Below, piece by piece: positions 1 through 8,845 of a stretch of 48,046 nucleotides of DNA (the first letter of the stretch is position 1; the number at the start of each line of letters is the position of its first letter). A model generated the notes under the pieces. That model worked only from the letters and a program-made list of their open reading frames with translations. It did not search any database and had not been told where the DNA came from. This stretch comes from an uncultured Alphaproteobacteria bacterium. GTDB taxonomy: Bacteria; Pseudomonadota; Alphaproteobacteria; HIMB59; GCA-002718135. The DNA is taken from contig CACGNZ010000009.1 of the NCBI GenBank assembly GCA_902574475.1, positions 1-48,046 of the forward strand, in the 5' to 3' direction. A program made the position numbers and the translations under genes.

Positions 1-472
1 TGAACGTAAGGGGCTTTTAGCAAACAAAGTCGAAGATATGCTAAACACTGTTGTAAGGCAGATTGCATTTTTTGAATTTGAAAAACGTATTCATCATCAA
101 AGAAAAATTAAAGAATTAAGTGTTGATGAGATTTGTGAAATTTGGATTGATGTTCAAAAGAAAAGTTTAGGACCATCAATAAAATTTAATGATGATTACA
201 AATATTTCTGGAGCTACATACCCCATTTTATTCATTCACCATTTTATGTTTATGCATATGCTTTTGGTGATTGTCTTGTTAATTCTCTTTTTAATGTTTA
301 CGAAAGCAAACTCCCTAAATTTGAAGACAAATACATTACTTTGTTAGAGAGCGGCGGTAGTGATACATATGATAAACTATTGAAGCCTTTTGGATTAAAT
401 CCGAAGAAAAAAGATTTCTGGCAAAAAGGAGTTAATGTTATTGAGAATTTGATTGACCAATTAGAAGAATAA
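1..472 (+). CDS. pepF: M3 family oligoendopeptidase F-like, C-terminal part (cut by window edge)
   Basis: The frame is open from base 2 to the stop at 470-472, so this is the tail of a longer gene and the ATG at 38 is internal. The visible residues (for example IAFFEFEKRIH, WSYIPHFIHSPFYVYAYAFG) match the C-terminal helical part of M3 zinc oligopeptidases of the PepF type. These cut short peptides in the cytoplasm. The zinc site (HExxH) lies upstream and cannot be checked here. The gene ends 5 bases before the ATG of the ABC1 kinase, so the two are probably co-transcribed. I am confident of the family and less so of the exact subfamily. Confidence 0.85.
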   Translation, partial: ERKGLLANKVEDMLNTVVRQIAFFEFEKRIHHQRKIKELSVDEICEIWIDVQKKSLGPSIKFNDDYKYFWSYIPHFIHSPFYVYAYAFGDCLVNSLFNVYESKLPKFEDKYITLLESGGSDTYDKLLKPFGLNPKKKDFWQKGVNVIENLIDQLEE

Positions 473-477
473 AATTG

Positions 478-1821
478 ATGAAAGATAAAGAAGCAAAGTC
501 TCTAACAAAACAACTTACTAGGTATGCCAAAGTTGGCGGTGTTGTTGGAAAATTAGCCACTAAACTTGCAAGTCAAAGATATTTAGGTGTTAAGTTAGAT
601 AAAGAAAAACATGCTTCAGAAATAAGAGCTGCTCTTGGAAGTATTAAAGGGCCATTAATGAAAGTGGCACAATTATCAGCAACTATACCTGATTTACTTC
701 CTGATGAGTACGCGCAAGAGCTTATGCATTTACAGTCTAATGCTCCACCGATGGGATGGTTGTTTGTTAAAAGAAGAATGGCTGCGGAATTAAAGCAGGA
801 CTGGCAAAAAAATTTTATTGAGTTTGATAAAGAAGCAACAAGAGCAGCTTCTCTTGGACAAGTTCATAAAGCTAAAATAAAAAATGATGATATAGTCGCT
901 TGCAAACTCCAATACCCAGACATGGCCTCAGCTGTTAGTGCTGATCTTTCACAATTAAAAATGATTTTTTCAATTTATCAGTCCTATAATAAAGCAATCA
1001 AAACTGATGAAGTATATAAAGAAATTACTGACAGACTTAAAGAAGAGCTTGATTACGAAAGAGAAAAAAAATTAATGGCTGTATTTAGAAATATATTTTC
1101 AAATATAAATTTTGTTCATGTTCCAAAAACCTATGATAAATTATCTACAAAAAGATTGCTAACTATGAGTTGGCTAGATGGTGAACCTATTTTGAATTTT
1201 AAAAAATCTGCTAAAGAGACAAGAAATACATTAGCCGCTAATATGTATAAAGCGTGGTATAAACCATTCTTTGAATACGGAGTACTTCATGGTGATCCAC
1301 ATTTAGGAAATTATTCTGTACAAAAAAAAGACCTTAGTATTAATATATATGACTTTGGTTGTATGAGAATTTTTAATGGTAATTTCATTCAAGGTGTAAT
1401 TGACTTATATTTTGCTCTTCAAGAAAAAGACAATTCAAAGGCAGTTCATGCATATGAGCAATGGGGATTTACTGATATTACAAAAGAGAAATTAAAAGTA
1501 TTAAATAAATGGGCAGGATTTTTATATTCACCTTTGATGGAAGATAAAGTTCAAAAAATACAAGAAAGCGATAGTGGTATATATGGAGCACAAATTGCAT
1601 CTGAAGTTCATCAAGAACTTAAAAAACTAGGCGGTGTTAAACCTCCAAAAGAATTTGTGTTCATGGATAGAGCAGCAGTAGGACTAGGTTCAGTATTTAT
1701 GCATTTAAAAGCTGAAGTTAATTGGTACAGAATATTCCATGAGCTCATTGAAGATTTTAACTCAAAAAAATTAATGATAAACCAACAAAAAGCTTTAAAT
1801 TTAGCTGACCTATCAATATAA
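478..1821 (+). CDS. ABC1/UbiB (AarF) family atypical kinase
   Basis: About 447 residues. The protein shows ABC1-family signatures: a KGPLMKVAQ segment (the K-x-G-Q region, here with Ala for Gly, at about residues 62-65), an alanine-rich loop RAASLGQVHKA, a catalytic HGDPHLGN and a metal-binding DFG in IYDFGCM. Members support ubiquinone biosynthesis (UbiB/COQ8), probably as ATPases acting on lipid intermediates. I see no clear C-terminal membrane anchor of the UbiB type, so it may be the soluble COQ8-like branch. A TTG at 475 precedes the ATG at 478; I chose the ATG. It sits between the peptidase and pntAA in one tightly spaced run. Confidence 0.88.
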   Translation: MKDKEAKSLTKQLTRYAKVGGVVGKLATKLASQRYLGVKLDKEKHASEIRAALGSIKGPLMKVAQLSATIPDLLPDEYAQELMHLQSNAPPMGWLFVKRRMAAELKQDWQKNFIEFDKEATRAASLGQVHKAKIKNDDIVACKLQYPDMASAVSADLSQLKMIFSIYQSYNKAIKTDEVYKEITDRLKEELDYEREKKLMAVFRNIFSNINFVHVPKTYDKLSTKRLLTMSWLDGEPILNFKKSAKETRNTLAANMYKAWYKPFFEYGVLHGDPHLGNYSVQKKDLSINIYDFGCMRIFNGNFIQGVIDLYFALQEKDNSKAVHAYEQWGFTDITKEKLKVLNKWAGFLYSPLMEDKVQKIQESDSGIYGAQIASEVHQELKKLGGVKPPKEFVFMDRAAVGLGSVFMHLKAEVNWYRIFHELIEDFNSKKLMINQQKALNLADLSI

Positions 1822-1827
1822 GAACTC

Positions 1828-2949
1828 ATGCTCTTATCTGCCATTAAAGAAAATGATAACAATGAGACAAGAGTCTCTATCTCCCCTGAATCAGTAAAGC
1901 TTTTTTCTAGACTGGGTTTTGAAGTTATAATTGAAAATGGAGCTGGAGAAACTTCAGGATATCAAAATTCAAATTATGAAGAAGCTGGAGCAAAAATTGT
2001 TACTAGATCTGAATGCTTGAAGGCTGATGTTTGTTTATGTGTTAGAATGCCAAGCACTGATGACATAAATAACTTAAAAAGTAATTCATTACTTATTGGA
2101 ATTTTAAACCCTTATGAAAATAAATCTGAATTTTCTAATTTAAATAAAAACAAAATATCATCATGTTGTATGGAATTAATTCCTAGAATAAGTAGAGCAC
2201 AAAGTATGGATGTTCTATCATCCCAAGCTAACTTAGCTGGGTATAGAAGTGTAATTGATGCAGCGGAGCAATTTGGAAAGGCTTTTCCAATGATGATGAC
2301 TGCTGCTGGAAGAGTAAATCCAGCAAAAGTTATGATACTTGGTGTAGGAGTTGCTGGTCTACAAGCAATTGCAACAGCAAAAAGACTTGGCGCAGTAGTA
2401 TCTGCCACTGATGTAAGAGCGGCAACTAAAGAACAAGTTGAAAGTCTTGGTGGAAAATTCATAATGGTTGAAGATGATGAAGCTGAAAATGCTGAAACTG
2501 CAGGTGGTTATGCAAAGGAAATGAGTGAAGATTATAAGAAAAAACAAGCTCAATTGATAGCTGATACAGTTTCAAAACAAGACATAGTAATTTGTACAGC
2601 TCTTATTCCTGGAAAAAAAGCTCCAGTTTTAATCACAGAAGAAATGGTTTCTTCGATGATACCAGGTTCAGTAGTAATTGATTTGGCTGTGGAAGCTGGT
2701 GGTAATTGCCCTTTAAGTAAAATGAATGAAATAGTATTGCATAATGGAGTAAAAATAGTTGGTTATGGAAATGTTCCTGGAAGAGTGGCTAAAGATGCTT
2801 CAGCACTGTATGCTAAAAATATCTTTAACTTCTTAAGTTTATTAATAGACAAAGAAAATAAAAAAATAAATTTTGATTTTGACGATGAAATAATTAATTC
2901 TGTTTTGCTAACGCATGACGGGGATGTAAGATTGGAGCAATTTAAGTAA
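1828..2949 (+). CDS. pntAA: NAD(P) transhydrogenase subunit alpha part 1
   Basis: This 373-residue soluble NAD(H)-binding domain I belongs to the proton-translocating transhydrogenase. The Rossmann motif GVGVAGLQAIATAKRLG starts at about residue 172 and is followed by SATDVR. The N-terminal alanine-dehydrogenase-like half includes KENDNNETRVSISPESV. The enzyme uses the proton gradient to transfer hydride from NADH to NADP, supplying NADPH. The split alpha subunit (PntAA plus the small PntAB) is the Rhodospirillum-type arrangement. The ATG at 1828 lies 6 bases after the kinase stop, and pntAB starts 1 base after this stop, so this is one operon. Confidence 0.96.
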   Translation: MLLSAIKENDNNETRVSISPESVKLFSRLGFEVIIENGAGETSGYQNSNYEEAGAKIVTRSECLKADVCLCVRMPSTDDINNLKSNSLLIGILNPYENKSEFSNLNKNKISSCCMELIPRISRAQSMDVLSSQANLAGYRSVIDAAEQFGKAFPMMMTAAGRVNPAKVMILGVGVAGLQAIATAKRLGAVVSATDVRAATKEQVESLGGKFIMVEDDEAENAETAGGYAKEMSEDYKKKQAQLIADTVSKQDIVICTALIPGKKAPVLITEEMVSSMIPGSVVIDLAVEAGGNCPLSKMNEIVLHNGVKIVGYGNVPGRVAKDASALYAKNIFNFLSLLIDKENKKINFDFDDEIINSVLLTHDGDVRLEQFK

Positions 2950-2950
2950 T

Positions 2951-3268
2951 ATGGAAGCACATTCTTCAGAAGTTTTTGTTATCGGACTAACAGTATTTTT
3001 CCTAGCTTGTATTATTGGCTATTATGTAGTTTGGTCTGTTACTCCTGCTTTACATAGTCCATTGATGGGTGTGACAAATGCAATATCAAGCGTAATTATA
3101 GTTGGGGCAATATTGGCAGCCGGTCCTCAAGGTTTTGATACTTCAAAAATTTTTGGATTAATAGGTGTTGTATTAGCTTCAGTTAATATTTTTGGAGGTT
3201 TCTTAGTAACATATCGAATGCTCTCGATGTTTAAGAAAAAAACTAAAAAAACAAAGGAAAAAGAATAA
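2951..3268 (+). CDS. pntAB: NAD(P) transhydrogenase subunit alpha part 2
   Basis: A 105-residue membrane subunit. Hydrophobic segments at roughly residues 8-30, 37-57 and 65-90 fit the three to four helices of domain II's alpha part. The C-terminus is a lysine-rich tail. It forms the proton channel together with PntB. Its stop overlaps the start of pntB by one base (TAATG), which indicates translational coupling. An AAGGA about 9 bases before the pntB ATG acts as a ribosome-binding site inside this gene's end. Confidence 0.95.
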   Translation: MEAHSSEVFVIGLTVFFLACIIGYYVVWSVTPALHSPLMGVTNAISSVIIVGAILAAGPQGFDTSKIFGLIGVVLASVNIFGGFLVTYRMLSMFKKKTKKTKEKE

Positions 3269-4662
3269 TGTCTTCTAACATGGTTGCGATATTATATTTA
3301 ATTTCTGCGTTATTATTTATCTTTGCTCTAAGAGGTTTATCTCACCCTGAATCTTCAAGAATGGGTAACATTTTTGGTGTTATTGGTATGATTATAGCGG
3401 TGTTCACAACGCTAATGTTCAAATCAGTTCTTAGTTATTATGAAATTGGTGCCGCGATACTTATTGGCGGTGCTATAGGTTCATTTATTGCTCTCAGAAT
3501 TGAGATGACCGCGTTACCTCAATTGGTAGCTGCTTTTCATAGCTTAGTAGGTTTAGCTGCTGTATTTGTTGCTGCTGCTGCATTCTATGATCCCGTAGCT
3601 TTTAGTATTGGAGAAGTTGGTTCGATTAAAACTGCTAGTTTAGTTGAAATGAGTATTGGAACATTTATTGGTGCTATCACTTTCTCTGGTTCAGTTTTAG
3701 CTTTTGGAAAATTACAAGGTACAATTTCAGGAAAGCCAATAGTATTTAAGTTCCAGCATCTTATAAATGCACTAATTTTCCTCCTAATTATTTTCTTGAT
3801 TGTATTATTTGTAATTAATCAATCTCCAACAATCTTTTGGGCAATAGTTATTGTTTCAATATTACTAGGATTTCTTGTTGTAATTCCTATCGGTGGTGCT
3901 GACATGCCTGTTGTCGTTTCTATGTTAAACTCCTATTCAGGTTGGGCAGCTTGTGGCATAGGATTTACCCTAAGTAATAATCTCTTAATTATAACTGGTG
4001 CTCTTGTTGGAGCGTCTGGTGCAATATTGAGTTATATAATGAGTAAAGGGATGAACAGATCCATTATTAATGTTGTTTTAGGAGGTTTTGGTGGCGAGCA
4101 AGACACTAGTGCTAGTAAGGATAACTCAGACAAAATTGTTAAACAAGGTAATGCAGAGGATGCGGCATATATAATGAAAAACGCAGACTCTGTAATTATT
4201 GTACCAGGATATGGAATGGCTGTAGCACAAGCTCAACATGCGTTAAGAGAAATGGGTGACATATTAAAAAAAGAAGGAATAGAAGTAAGATATGCAATAC
4301 ATCCAGTCGCTGGAAGAATGCCAGGTCATATGAATGTTTTACTAGCTGAAGCTAATGTTCCTTATGAAGAAGTCTTGGAGTTAGATGAAATTAATCATGA
4401 TTTTCCTATGACAGAGGTTTCTTTTGTTATTGGAGCAAATGATGTAACAAATCCAGCTGCAAAAACAGATGAGTCTTCTCCTATTTTTGGTATGCCTATT
4501 TTAGATGTAGAAAAATCTCAGAGTGTTCTATTTGTAAAACGCTCAATGGCAACTGGTTATTCTGGTGTTGATAATGAGTTGTTTTATAGAGATAATACAA
4601 CTATGCTATTTGGAGATGCTAAAAAAATGTGTGAGGATATCGTAAAAAGTCTTTCTGCTTAA
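3268..4662 (+). CDS. pntB: NAD(P) transhydrogenase subunit beta
   Basis: 464 residues: an N-terminal multi-helix membrane domain (about residues 1-265) and a soluble NADP(H)-binding domain III. The latter carries [18 protein letters not shown] from about residue 312, [18 protein letters not shown] and [10 protein letters not shown]. It completes the energy-linked transhydrogenase. The start overlaps the pntAB stop. The stop TAA shares the palindrome TTAA (4659-4662) with the stop of the convergent rpsU, so no terminator fits between the two genes. Confidence 0.97.
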   Translation: MSSNMVAILYLISALLFIFALRGLSHPESSRMGNIFGVIGMIIAVFTTLMFKSVLSYYEIGAAILIGGAIGSFIALRIEMTALPQLVAAFHSLVGLAAVFVAAAAFYDPVAFSIGEVGSIKTASLVEMSIGTFIGAITFSGSVLAFGKLQGTISGKPIVFKFQHLINALIFLLIIFLIVLFVINQSPTIFWAIVIVSILLGFLVVIPIGGADMPVVVSMLNSYSGWAACGIGFTLSNNLLIITGALVGASGAILSYIMSKGMNRSIINVVLGGFGGEQDTSASKDNSDKIVKQGNAEDAAYIMKNADSVIIVPGYGMAVAQAQHALREMGDILKKEGIEVRYAIHPVAGRMPGHMNVLLAEANVPYEEVLELDEINHDFPMTEVSFVIGANDVTNPAAKTDESSPIFGMPILDVEKSQSVLFVKRSMATGYSGVDNELFYRDNTTMLFGDAKKMCEDIVKSLSA

Positions 4663-4856
4663 TCGTTATTTCTTTTTGCAGACTTCCTAGCTCTTCTAAT
4701 ATTTTCTTCTTTTTCTCGAGCGCGTTTTAAACAAGGTTTTTCGTAATGTTTACGTAGTTTCATTTCTTTATACAAACCTTCACGCTGCATTTTCTTTTTA
4801 AGCGTTCTAATTGCTTGTTCTACGTTATTATCTTTTACATTTACAAAAAGTGTCAT
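4659..4856 (-). CDS. rpsU: 30S ribosomal protein S21
   Basis: A 65-residue basic protein with the S21 pattern: an N-terminal [23 protein letters not shown], then [15 protein letters not shown] and a lysine/arginine-rich tail. S21 binds the platform of the small subunit near the 3' end of 16S rRNA and helps mRNA pairing. It is transcribed towards pntB and overlaps it by 4 bases. Its upstream region (4857-4950) is shared with the divergent def gene. Confidence 0.96.
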   Translation of the reverse strand: MTLFVNVKDNNVEQAIRTLKKKMQREGLYKEMKLRKHYEKPCLKRAREKEENIRRARKSAKRNND

Positions 4857-4950
4857 TGGGACGGGCTAGTAACACAAACTCATATTATTTGCAAACGGAT
4901 ATATTGAATTAATCTATTGGTATATTAAAAAAAATACTTATATTTATTAT

Positions 4951-5481
4951 GTGTCTATTCTCAAAATATCAAAAATCGGTCATCCAATCTTGCTAAAAGA
5001 ATGTTCTGAGATAAAAGAATTCTCTTCAGATTCTCTAAAAAAAATAGTTTATGATATGTCTGAAACAATGCTTGACTATAACGGTATAGGTTTAGCTGCA
5101 CCACAAGTACATATTTCAAAGAAAATAATAGTATTTCGTAATCCTGATAATGAAGAGAAAGATAAAATTGAGATAACACCATTAATAAATCCTATTTTTA
5201 CACCCATGGGAAAAGAAACTGAGGATGACTGGGAAGGTTGTTTATCAATACCTGGTATGCAGGGTTTAGTAAGAAGATTTAAAAAAATCAAATATTCTGG
5301 ATTTGATCTTGATGGTAAAGAAATTGAAAATGAAGTTGAAGGCTTACATGCAAGGGTAGTACAGCATGAGGTAGATCACTTAAACGGCATTTTGTATACA
5401 TCACGCTTAGCACATAAAAATGCTTTTGGTTTTGAAAAAGAAATAACTACATATTGGAAAAATGAACAAAACAGAAAATAA
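4951..5481 (+). CDS. def: Peptide deformylase
   Basis: 176 residues with all three deformylase motifs: GIGLAAPQ (45-52), EGCLSIP (95-101, Cys97 a metal ligand) and HEVDH (139-143, two His ligands and the catalytic Glu). It removes the formyl group from new proteins. The start is GTG at 4951. No fmt gene follows, unlike many bacteria; instead a COQ9-like gene overlaps the last 20 bases. Confidence 0.96.
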   Translation: MSILKISKIGHPILLKECSEIKEFSSDSLKKIVYDMSETMLDYNGIGLAAPQVHISKKIIVFRNPDNEEKDKIEITPLINPIFTPMGKETEDDWEGCLSIPGMQGLVRRFKKIKYSGFDLDGKEIENEVEGLHARVVQHEVDHLNGILYTSRLAHKNAFGFEKEITTYWKNEQNRK

Positions 5482-6079
5482 AAAAAAAGAAGATATTCTC
5501 AAAAAAGCAAAAAAAATCGTATCAATTGAAGGTTGGTCATCAGAAATATTTTCAAAATTACAAAAACAAAATATAGAAAAAAATGATTTATTCTATTTTT
5601 TCCCTGATGGATATAAAGATTTATTAGAATATGCTTTACAAAATATTAATGAAAAACTTGAATATAAATTAAAAAAAATTAATTTAATTAATTTTCCAAT
5701 TAACAAAAGAATAAAAAAAATATTATTATTACGATTTGATATATTAAATGAAGATAAAGAATTTTATAAAAAAACCTTTAACCATCTTTTGCTACCCACA
5801 AATAACAAAATATCAAAAAAGAGTTTATATAATTCAGTAAGTACAATGTGGTATTTAGCTGGAGATAATTCAACAGATTTCAATTTTTATACAAAAAGAC
5901 TGATTTTATCAGGAGTATATACTAATGCCTTGTTCGTTTTTTTTTCAAAAGAAATGAAGCATGTTGAAGAGAATATTGATAAAAATCTTAAGAGAATATC
6001 AAAAATTCCAAGAATTAAGGAAAGAATATCTTTTATTAAGGATAACGCTCCTAAATTTTTAAAAAGTTTTTTAGCTTAA
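5462..6079 (+). CDS. COQ9 family protein
   Basis: 205 residues. An N-terminal TetR-like helical region (GWSSEIFSKLQ...LFYFFPDGYKDLLEYAL) is followed by the COQ9 signature TMWYLAGDNSTDFNFYTKR and VYTNALFVFF near residues 125-165. COQ9 binds lipids and assists ubiquinone hydroxylation (COQ7) in mitochondria and alphaproteobacteria. It overlaps def by 20 bases. Its stop shares TTAA (6076-6079) with the convergent DUF465 gene. The body is unusually rich in Lys, Asn and Ile, reflecting low GC. Confidence 0.88.
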   Translation: MNKTENKKKEDILKKAKKIVSIEGWSSEIFSKLQKQNIEKNDLFYFFPDGYKDLLEYALQNINEKLEYKLKKINLINFPINKRIKKILLLRFDILNEDKEFYKKTFNHLLLPTNNKISKKSLYNSVSTMWYLAGDNSTDFNFYTKRLILSGVYTNALFVFFSKEMKHVEENIDKNLKRISKIPRIKERISFIKDNAPKFLKSFLA

Positions 6080-6276
6080 GCTATACTATCTGGCTCTAAT
6101 TTATTTTGAATTTCTAATATTTTATCTTTTAGGATTAATTTTCTTTTTTTTAACCTTTGAATTTGTAAAAAATCTACAGTATTTTTTTCTTGAAGCCGAA
6201 TGAGTATTTCATCAAGATCTCTGTGTTCTTGTTCAAAATTTTTTAAAATTTCTATAAGTTTGTATATGTCATCCAT
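6076..6276 (-). CDS. DUF465 (YdcH-like) small coiled protein
   Basis: A 66-residue protein matching the YdcH/DUF465 pattern: EHRDLDEILIRLQE, then a short D-rich break, IQRLKKRKLILKDKI and a C-terminal LEPDSIA. It is predicted to be two helices forming a coiled hairpin. These proteins are common in alphaproteobacteria and have no settled function. It overlaps the COQ9 gene end by 4 bases and is divergent from pfkA with 44 bases between. Confidence 0.88.
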   Translation of the reverse strand: MDDIYKLIEILKNFEQEHRDLDEILIRLQEKNTVDFLQIQRLKKRKLILKDKILEIQNKLEPDSIA

Positions 6277-6298
6277 GAAAATAAATAAGTAAAAATAT

Positions 6299-6304
6299 TA
6301 TAAT
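6299..6304 (+). promoter_or_regulatory. Candidate -10 box for pfkA
   Basis: A perfect TATAAT lies 16 bases before the GTG start of pfkA, in the 44-base divergent gap. The -35 region at 17-base spacing reads TGAAAA, which is weak. The predicted leader is about 10 bases and has no clear Shine-Dalgarno sequence. Confidence 0.35.
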
Positions 6305-6320
6305 AGTATATAAACGCCCT

Positions 6321-7406
6321 GTGGTAAAAAAAATAGCAATTTTAACAAGTGGTGGTGATTGTGCAGGTTTAAATGCAGTAATTAGAGCTGTTACCTTGAG
6401 AGCACATAATAAGTACAATTGGGAAGTTTATGGAATTAAAGATGGAACGTTAGGCTTGTTGAAAGAACCGCTGGACGTTATAAAATTAGATCCACAAAAT
6501 TTTGAGGGTAGCTTAATGAGAATGGGTGGAACTTTTTTGGGATCGAATAATAAAGGCAACCCTTTTAAAAAAATTATAAGGAATGGAAAAAAAATTGACT
6601 CATCTGATTTAGTTATAGAAGGTTTTAAAAAATTAGGAATAGATGCACTAATAGGTATTGGTGGAGATGGTAGTTTAAAAATCCTACAAAGTATTACAAA
6701 AAAGGGAAATATAAATTTTGTAGGTATTCCAAAGACTATAGACAATGATGTAAAGCATAATGAGCTTTCTATAGGATATGATACTGCAGTTGATGTTGCA
6801 ACAAATGCATTAGATATGCTTCAACCAACAGCTGCTAGCCACAGAAGAGTAATGATTTTAGAAGTAATGGGCAGAGATGCAGGTCACATTGCTTTGAATG
6901 CAGGAATAGCTGGAGGAGCAGATGTTATTTTGATTCCGGAGATTCAATATTCTATAAAATCTATTGCTGACCATATTGAGAAACTTAGATCTAAAGGAAG
7001 AAATCATGCATTAATCGTTGTTGCAGAAGCTGTAAAAAAAGAAAACGGTAAAAAAGCTACAGTGAAATATGTTGATGGAGAGGTGCGCCTTGGAGGGATT
7101 GGAAATTATCTTGGTGATGAAATCTATAAAATAACAGACTCTGAAACAAGAGTTACAGTTCTAGGGCATGTTCAAAGAGGTGCTCAACCAACTCATAGAG
7201 ATCGTTTAATTGCAAGTGCCTTTGGGGTTTATGCGGTTGATTTAATTGCAAAGAAAAAATTTAATAGAGTAGTTGTATGGAAAGACAGAGGAGTACAAGA
7301 TTTGATGCTTAGTCAAGTTGCTGGATATTCAAAAACTGTTCAAAAAAATGATCCTTTGATTAAAGTAGCTGAAGGACTTGGAATTTATATTGGTGAAACA
7401 AACTAA
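6321..7406 (+). CDS. pfkA: 6-phosphofructokinase (G/K signature type)
   Basis: 361 residues. Phosphofructokinase motifs visible: TSGGDCAGLNAVIRA (9-23), GIGGDGS (112-118), PKTIDNDV (137-144) and a substrate-binding MGRDAGHIAL. Gly in GGDGS usually marks ATP use, while Lys in PKTIDND is the residue seen in PPi-dependent enzymes. This Gly/Lys pairing occurs in a separate clade with mostly ATP-dependent members. It phosphorylates fructose 6-phosphate in glycolysis. The start is GTG at 6321. The stop shares CTAA (7403-7406) with the convergent dehydrogenase gene. Phosphoryl donor cannot be settled from sequence alone. Confidence 0.93.
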   Translation: MVKKIAILTSGGDCAGLNAVIRAVTLRAHNKYNWEVYGIKDGTLGLLKEPLDVIKLDPQNFEGSLMRMGGTFLGSNNKGNPFKKIIRNGKKIDSSDLVIEGFKKLGIDALIGIGGDGSLKILQSITKKGNINFVGIPKTIDNDVKHNELSIGYDTAVDVATNALDMLQPTAASHRRVMILEVMGRDAGHIALNAGIAGGADVILIPEIQYSIKSIADHIEKLRSKGRNHALIVVAEAVKKENGKKATVKYVDGEVRLGGIGNYLGDEIYKITDSETRVTVLGHVQRGAQPTHRDRLIASAFGVYAVDLIAKKKFNRVVVWKDRGVQDLMLSQVAGYSKTVQKNDPLIKVAEGLGIYIGETN

Positions 7407-8161
7407 AAATTCCCTAATTTTTTCCATATATAAAAATATATTTTGTAAGGTAATATCCTCGTAAATTTAAAAAAATACACAATCAAATAGGGAAAAATTA
7501 TTTCAAATTCTTTACCTTTAGTTAATCTATCAAATATTTTTTTTCCTGCATATTCAGCACTTTTTAAAAAAGGCATTTTGAAGCTATTTTTTTTGGTTGC
7601 TTCGGTATCAATAAAACCTGGACATATGACTCTAACATTAATGTTAAGCTTTTTGAAATCAAAATACAAACTTTCACTCAAGCTTAATTGAGCTGCCTTA
7701 GAAATACCATACGCCCCAGCTGTTGGCCAACCTCTATATCCCAACGGTGAAGAAATAATAGCAATCGTATTATTTCTATTTTTCATAACATCTTTTAATT
7801 TGTTAACACAATACAAAGTGCCTTTGATATTTACATCTACTAGCAATTCATAGTTTGAAATATCAAATATTTGATTTTTGTTTGGACTATAAGCTGATGC
7901 ATTTAATAATGCTATATCAATTTTACCAATATTTTTTTCTATAGAATTAATCGTTTCATCAACATTATTTTTTGAAGAAATATCACATACAATAGCATGA
8001 ACTAAATTTTTATTATTATTTAGTTCTAATTTTTTTTTTGCAGATTCAAGTTTTATTTTATTACTTGAAGAAATTACAACTTGCCAATTATTATTTATAA
8101 ATTCTTTTGCTGTAGCAAAACCAATACCTGAAGATCCACCAGTAATCCATATAGTTTGCAA
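7403..8161 (-). CDS. Short-chain dehydrogenase/reductase
   Basis: 252 residues. The cofactor motif TGGSSGIG is at 7-14, the NNAG-equivalent is LNASA near 86-90, a catalytic Ser lies in ISSPLG near 137, and Tyr151/Lys155 form YGISK. It is a classical NAD(P)-dependent oxidoreductase with all catalytic residues; the substrate is unknown. A hydrophobic C-terminal stretch (IIFPYLIVYFFKFTRILPYKI) suggests membrane attachment. It is the last gene of a four-gene minus-strand run after ctaA and abuts the DUF6134-like gene with no spacer. Confidence 0.88.
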   Translation of the reverse strand: MQTIWITGGSSGIGFATAKEFINNNWQVVISSSNKIKLESAKKKLELNNNKNLVHAIVCDISSKNNVDETINSIEKNIGKIDIALLNASAYSPNKNQIFDISNYELLVDVNIKGTLYCVNKLKDVMKNRNNTIAIISSPLGYRGWPTAGAYGISKAAQLSLSESLYFDFKKLNINVRVICPGFIDTEATKKNSFKMPFLKSAEYAGKKIFDRLTKGKEFEIIFPYLIVYFFKFTRILPYKIYFYIWKKLGNF

Positions 8162-8845
8162 CTATAGACTCCAATCATTACGAATTATTGTTATAATATT
8201 TTTTTTATCATTAGGATTTTTGAATTCCATTTTCATGAGCTCTTTTTCAAAATACCAAAGTGTATACTCAGGGAATGGCCCTTTATCTTTTGGATTTTTT
8301 GATGCATTGAAAACATACTTATTAGCTAATATTTCAATGTCATTGATTTTTATTTTTTCATCTTCAAGTTGCTTTACTTCTATAGTTCTTACAATACCTT
8401 TTTGAGTGTCAAATACTTCTTTCTCATTTAACATTTCAATATTCCAATAATTTAATGGTACTATATTTTTATCTAATTTTAATTCTCCATCCATACCACT
8501 AGCAATAAAAAAATTGCCTTCATCATTTCCAATTATTTTATACTCTCGATCATCTTCGAAGTCTGTAAATCCATCTATTGATACAAATTCACCATTTTTC
8601 CAAGTTTCTTTAGTTTCTTGAAAAAATTTGTATGCTGGAATAAATAAAACTTTAACATTTATCTTTAAGACTGAATGTATAACTACACTATCTTCATTAT
8701 CTTCAAATTTTGATATTAAGCTCCCTATATTTTTCTTTTTTCTAATAACATCAAAGCTAACTTCTTTATCATCAGGTATTGGAAATGGGTGACTAAAAAC
8801 GCTAAGAGAAAAAAGAGATAAACAAATTATAAAGATATATTTCAC
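8162..8845 (-). CDS. DUF6134-like secreted protein
   Basis: 227 residues with a likely signal peptide (MKYIFIICLSLFSLSVFS, cleavage before HPFPIP). The mature part resembles the DUF6134 group: FDVIRKKKNIGS, a WKNGEFVSIDGFTDFEDD strand region, NYWN, DTQKGIVRTIEV and YTLWYFEKELMKMEF. It is probably a periplasmic or outer-membrane-associated beta protein of unknown function. Its ATG overlaps the stop of the upstream dehydrogenase (ATGA), so it is translationally coupled. The family call rests on remembered pattern only. Confidence 0.6.
   Translation of the reverse strand: MKYIFIICLSLFSLSVFSHPFPIPDDKEVSFDVIRKKKNIGSLISKFEDNEDSVVIHSVLKINVKVLFIPAYKFFQETKETWKNGEFVSIDGFTDFEDDREYKIIGNDEGNFFIASGMDGELKLDKNIVPLNYWNIEMLNEKEVFDTQKGIVRTIEVKQLEDEKIKINDIEILANKYVFNASKNPKDKGPFPEYTLWYFEKELMKMEFKNPNDKKNIITIIRNDWSL

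Noticed and set aside
2112-2462. A 116-residue reverse ORF inside pntAA
   Set aside because: It is antisense to the Rossmann domain of pntAA, and its composition is explained by the complement of Ala/Gly-rich codons.
4857-4950. Promoter search in the rpsU-def divergent gap
   Set aside because: TTGAAT (4904-4909) and TATATT (4921-4926) are only 11 bases apart, so they cannot form a normal promoter pair; nothing better was seen.
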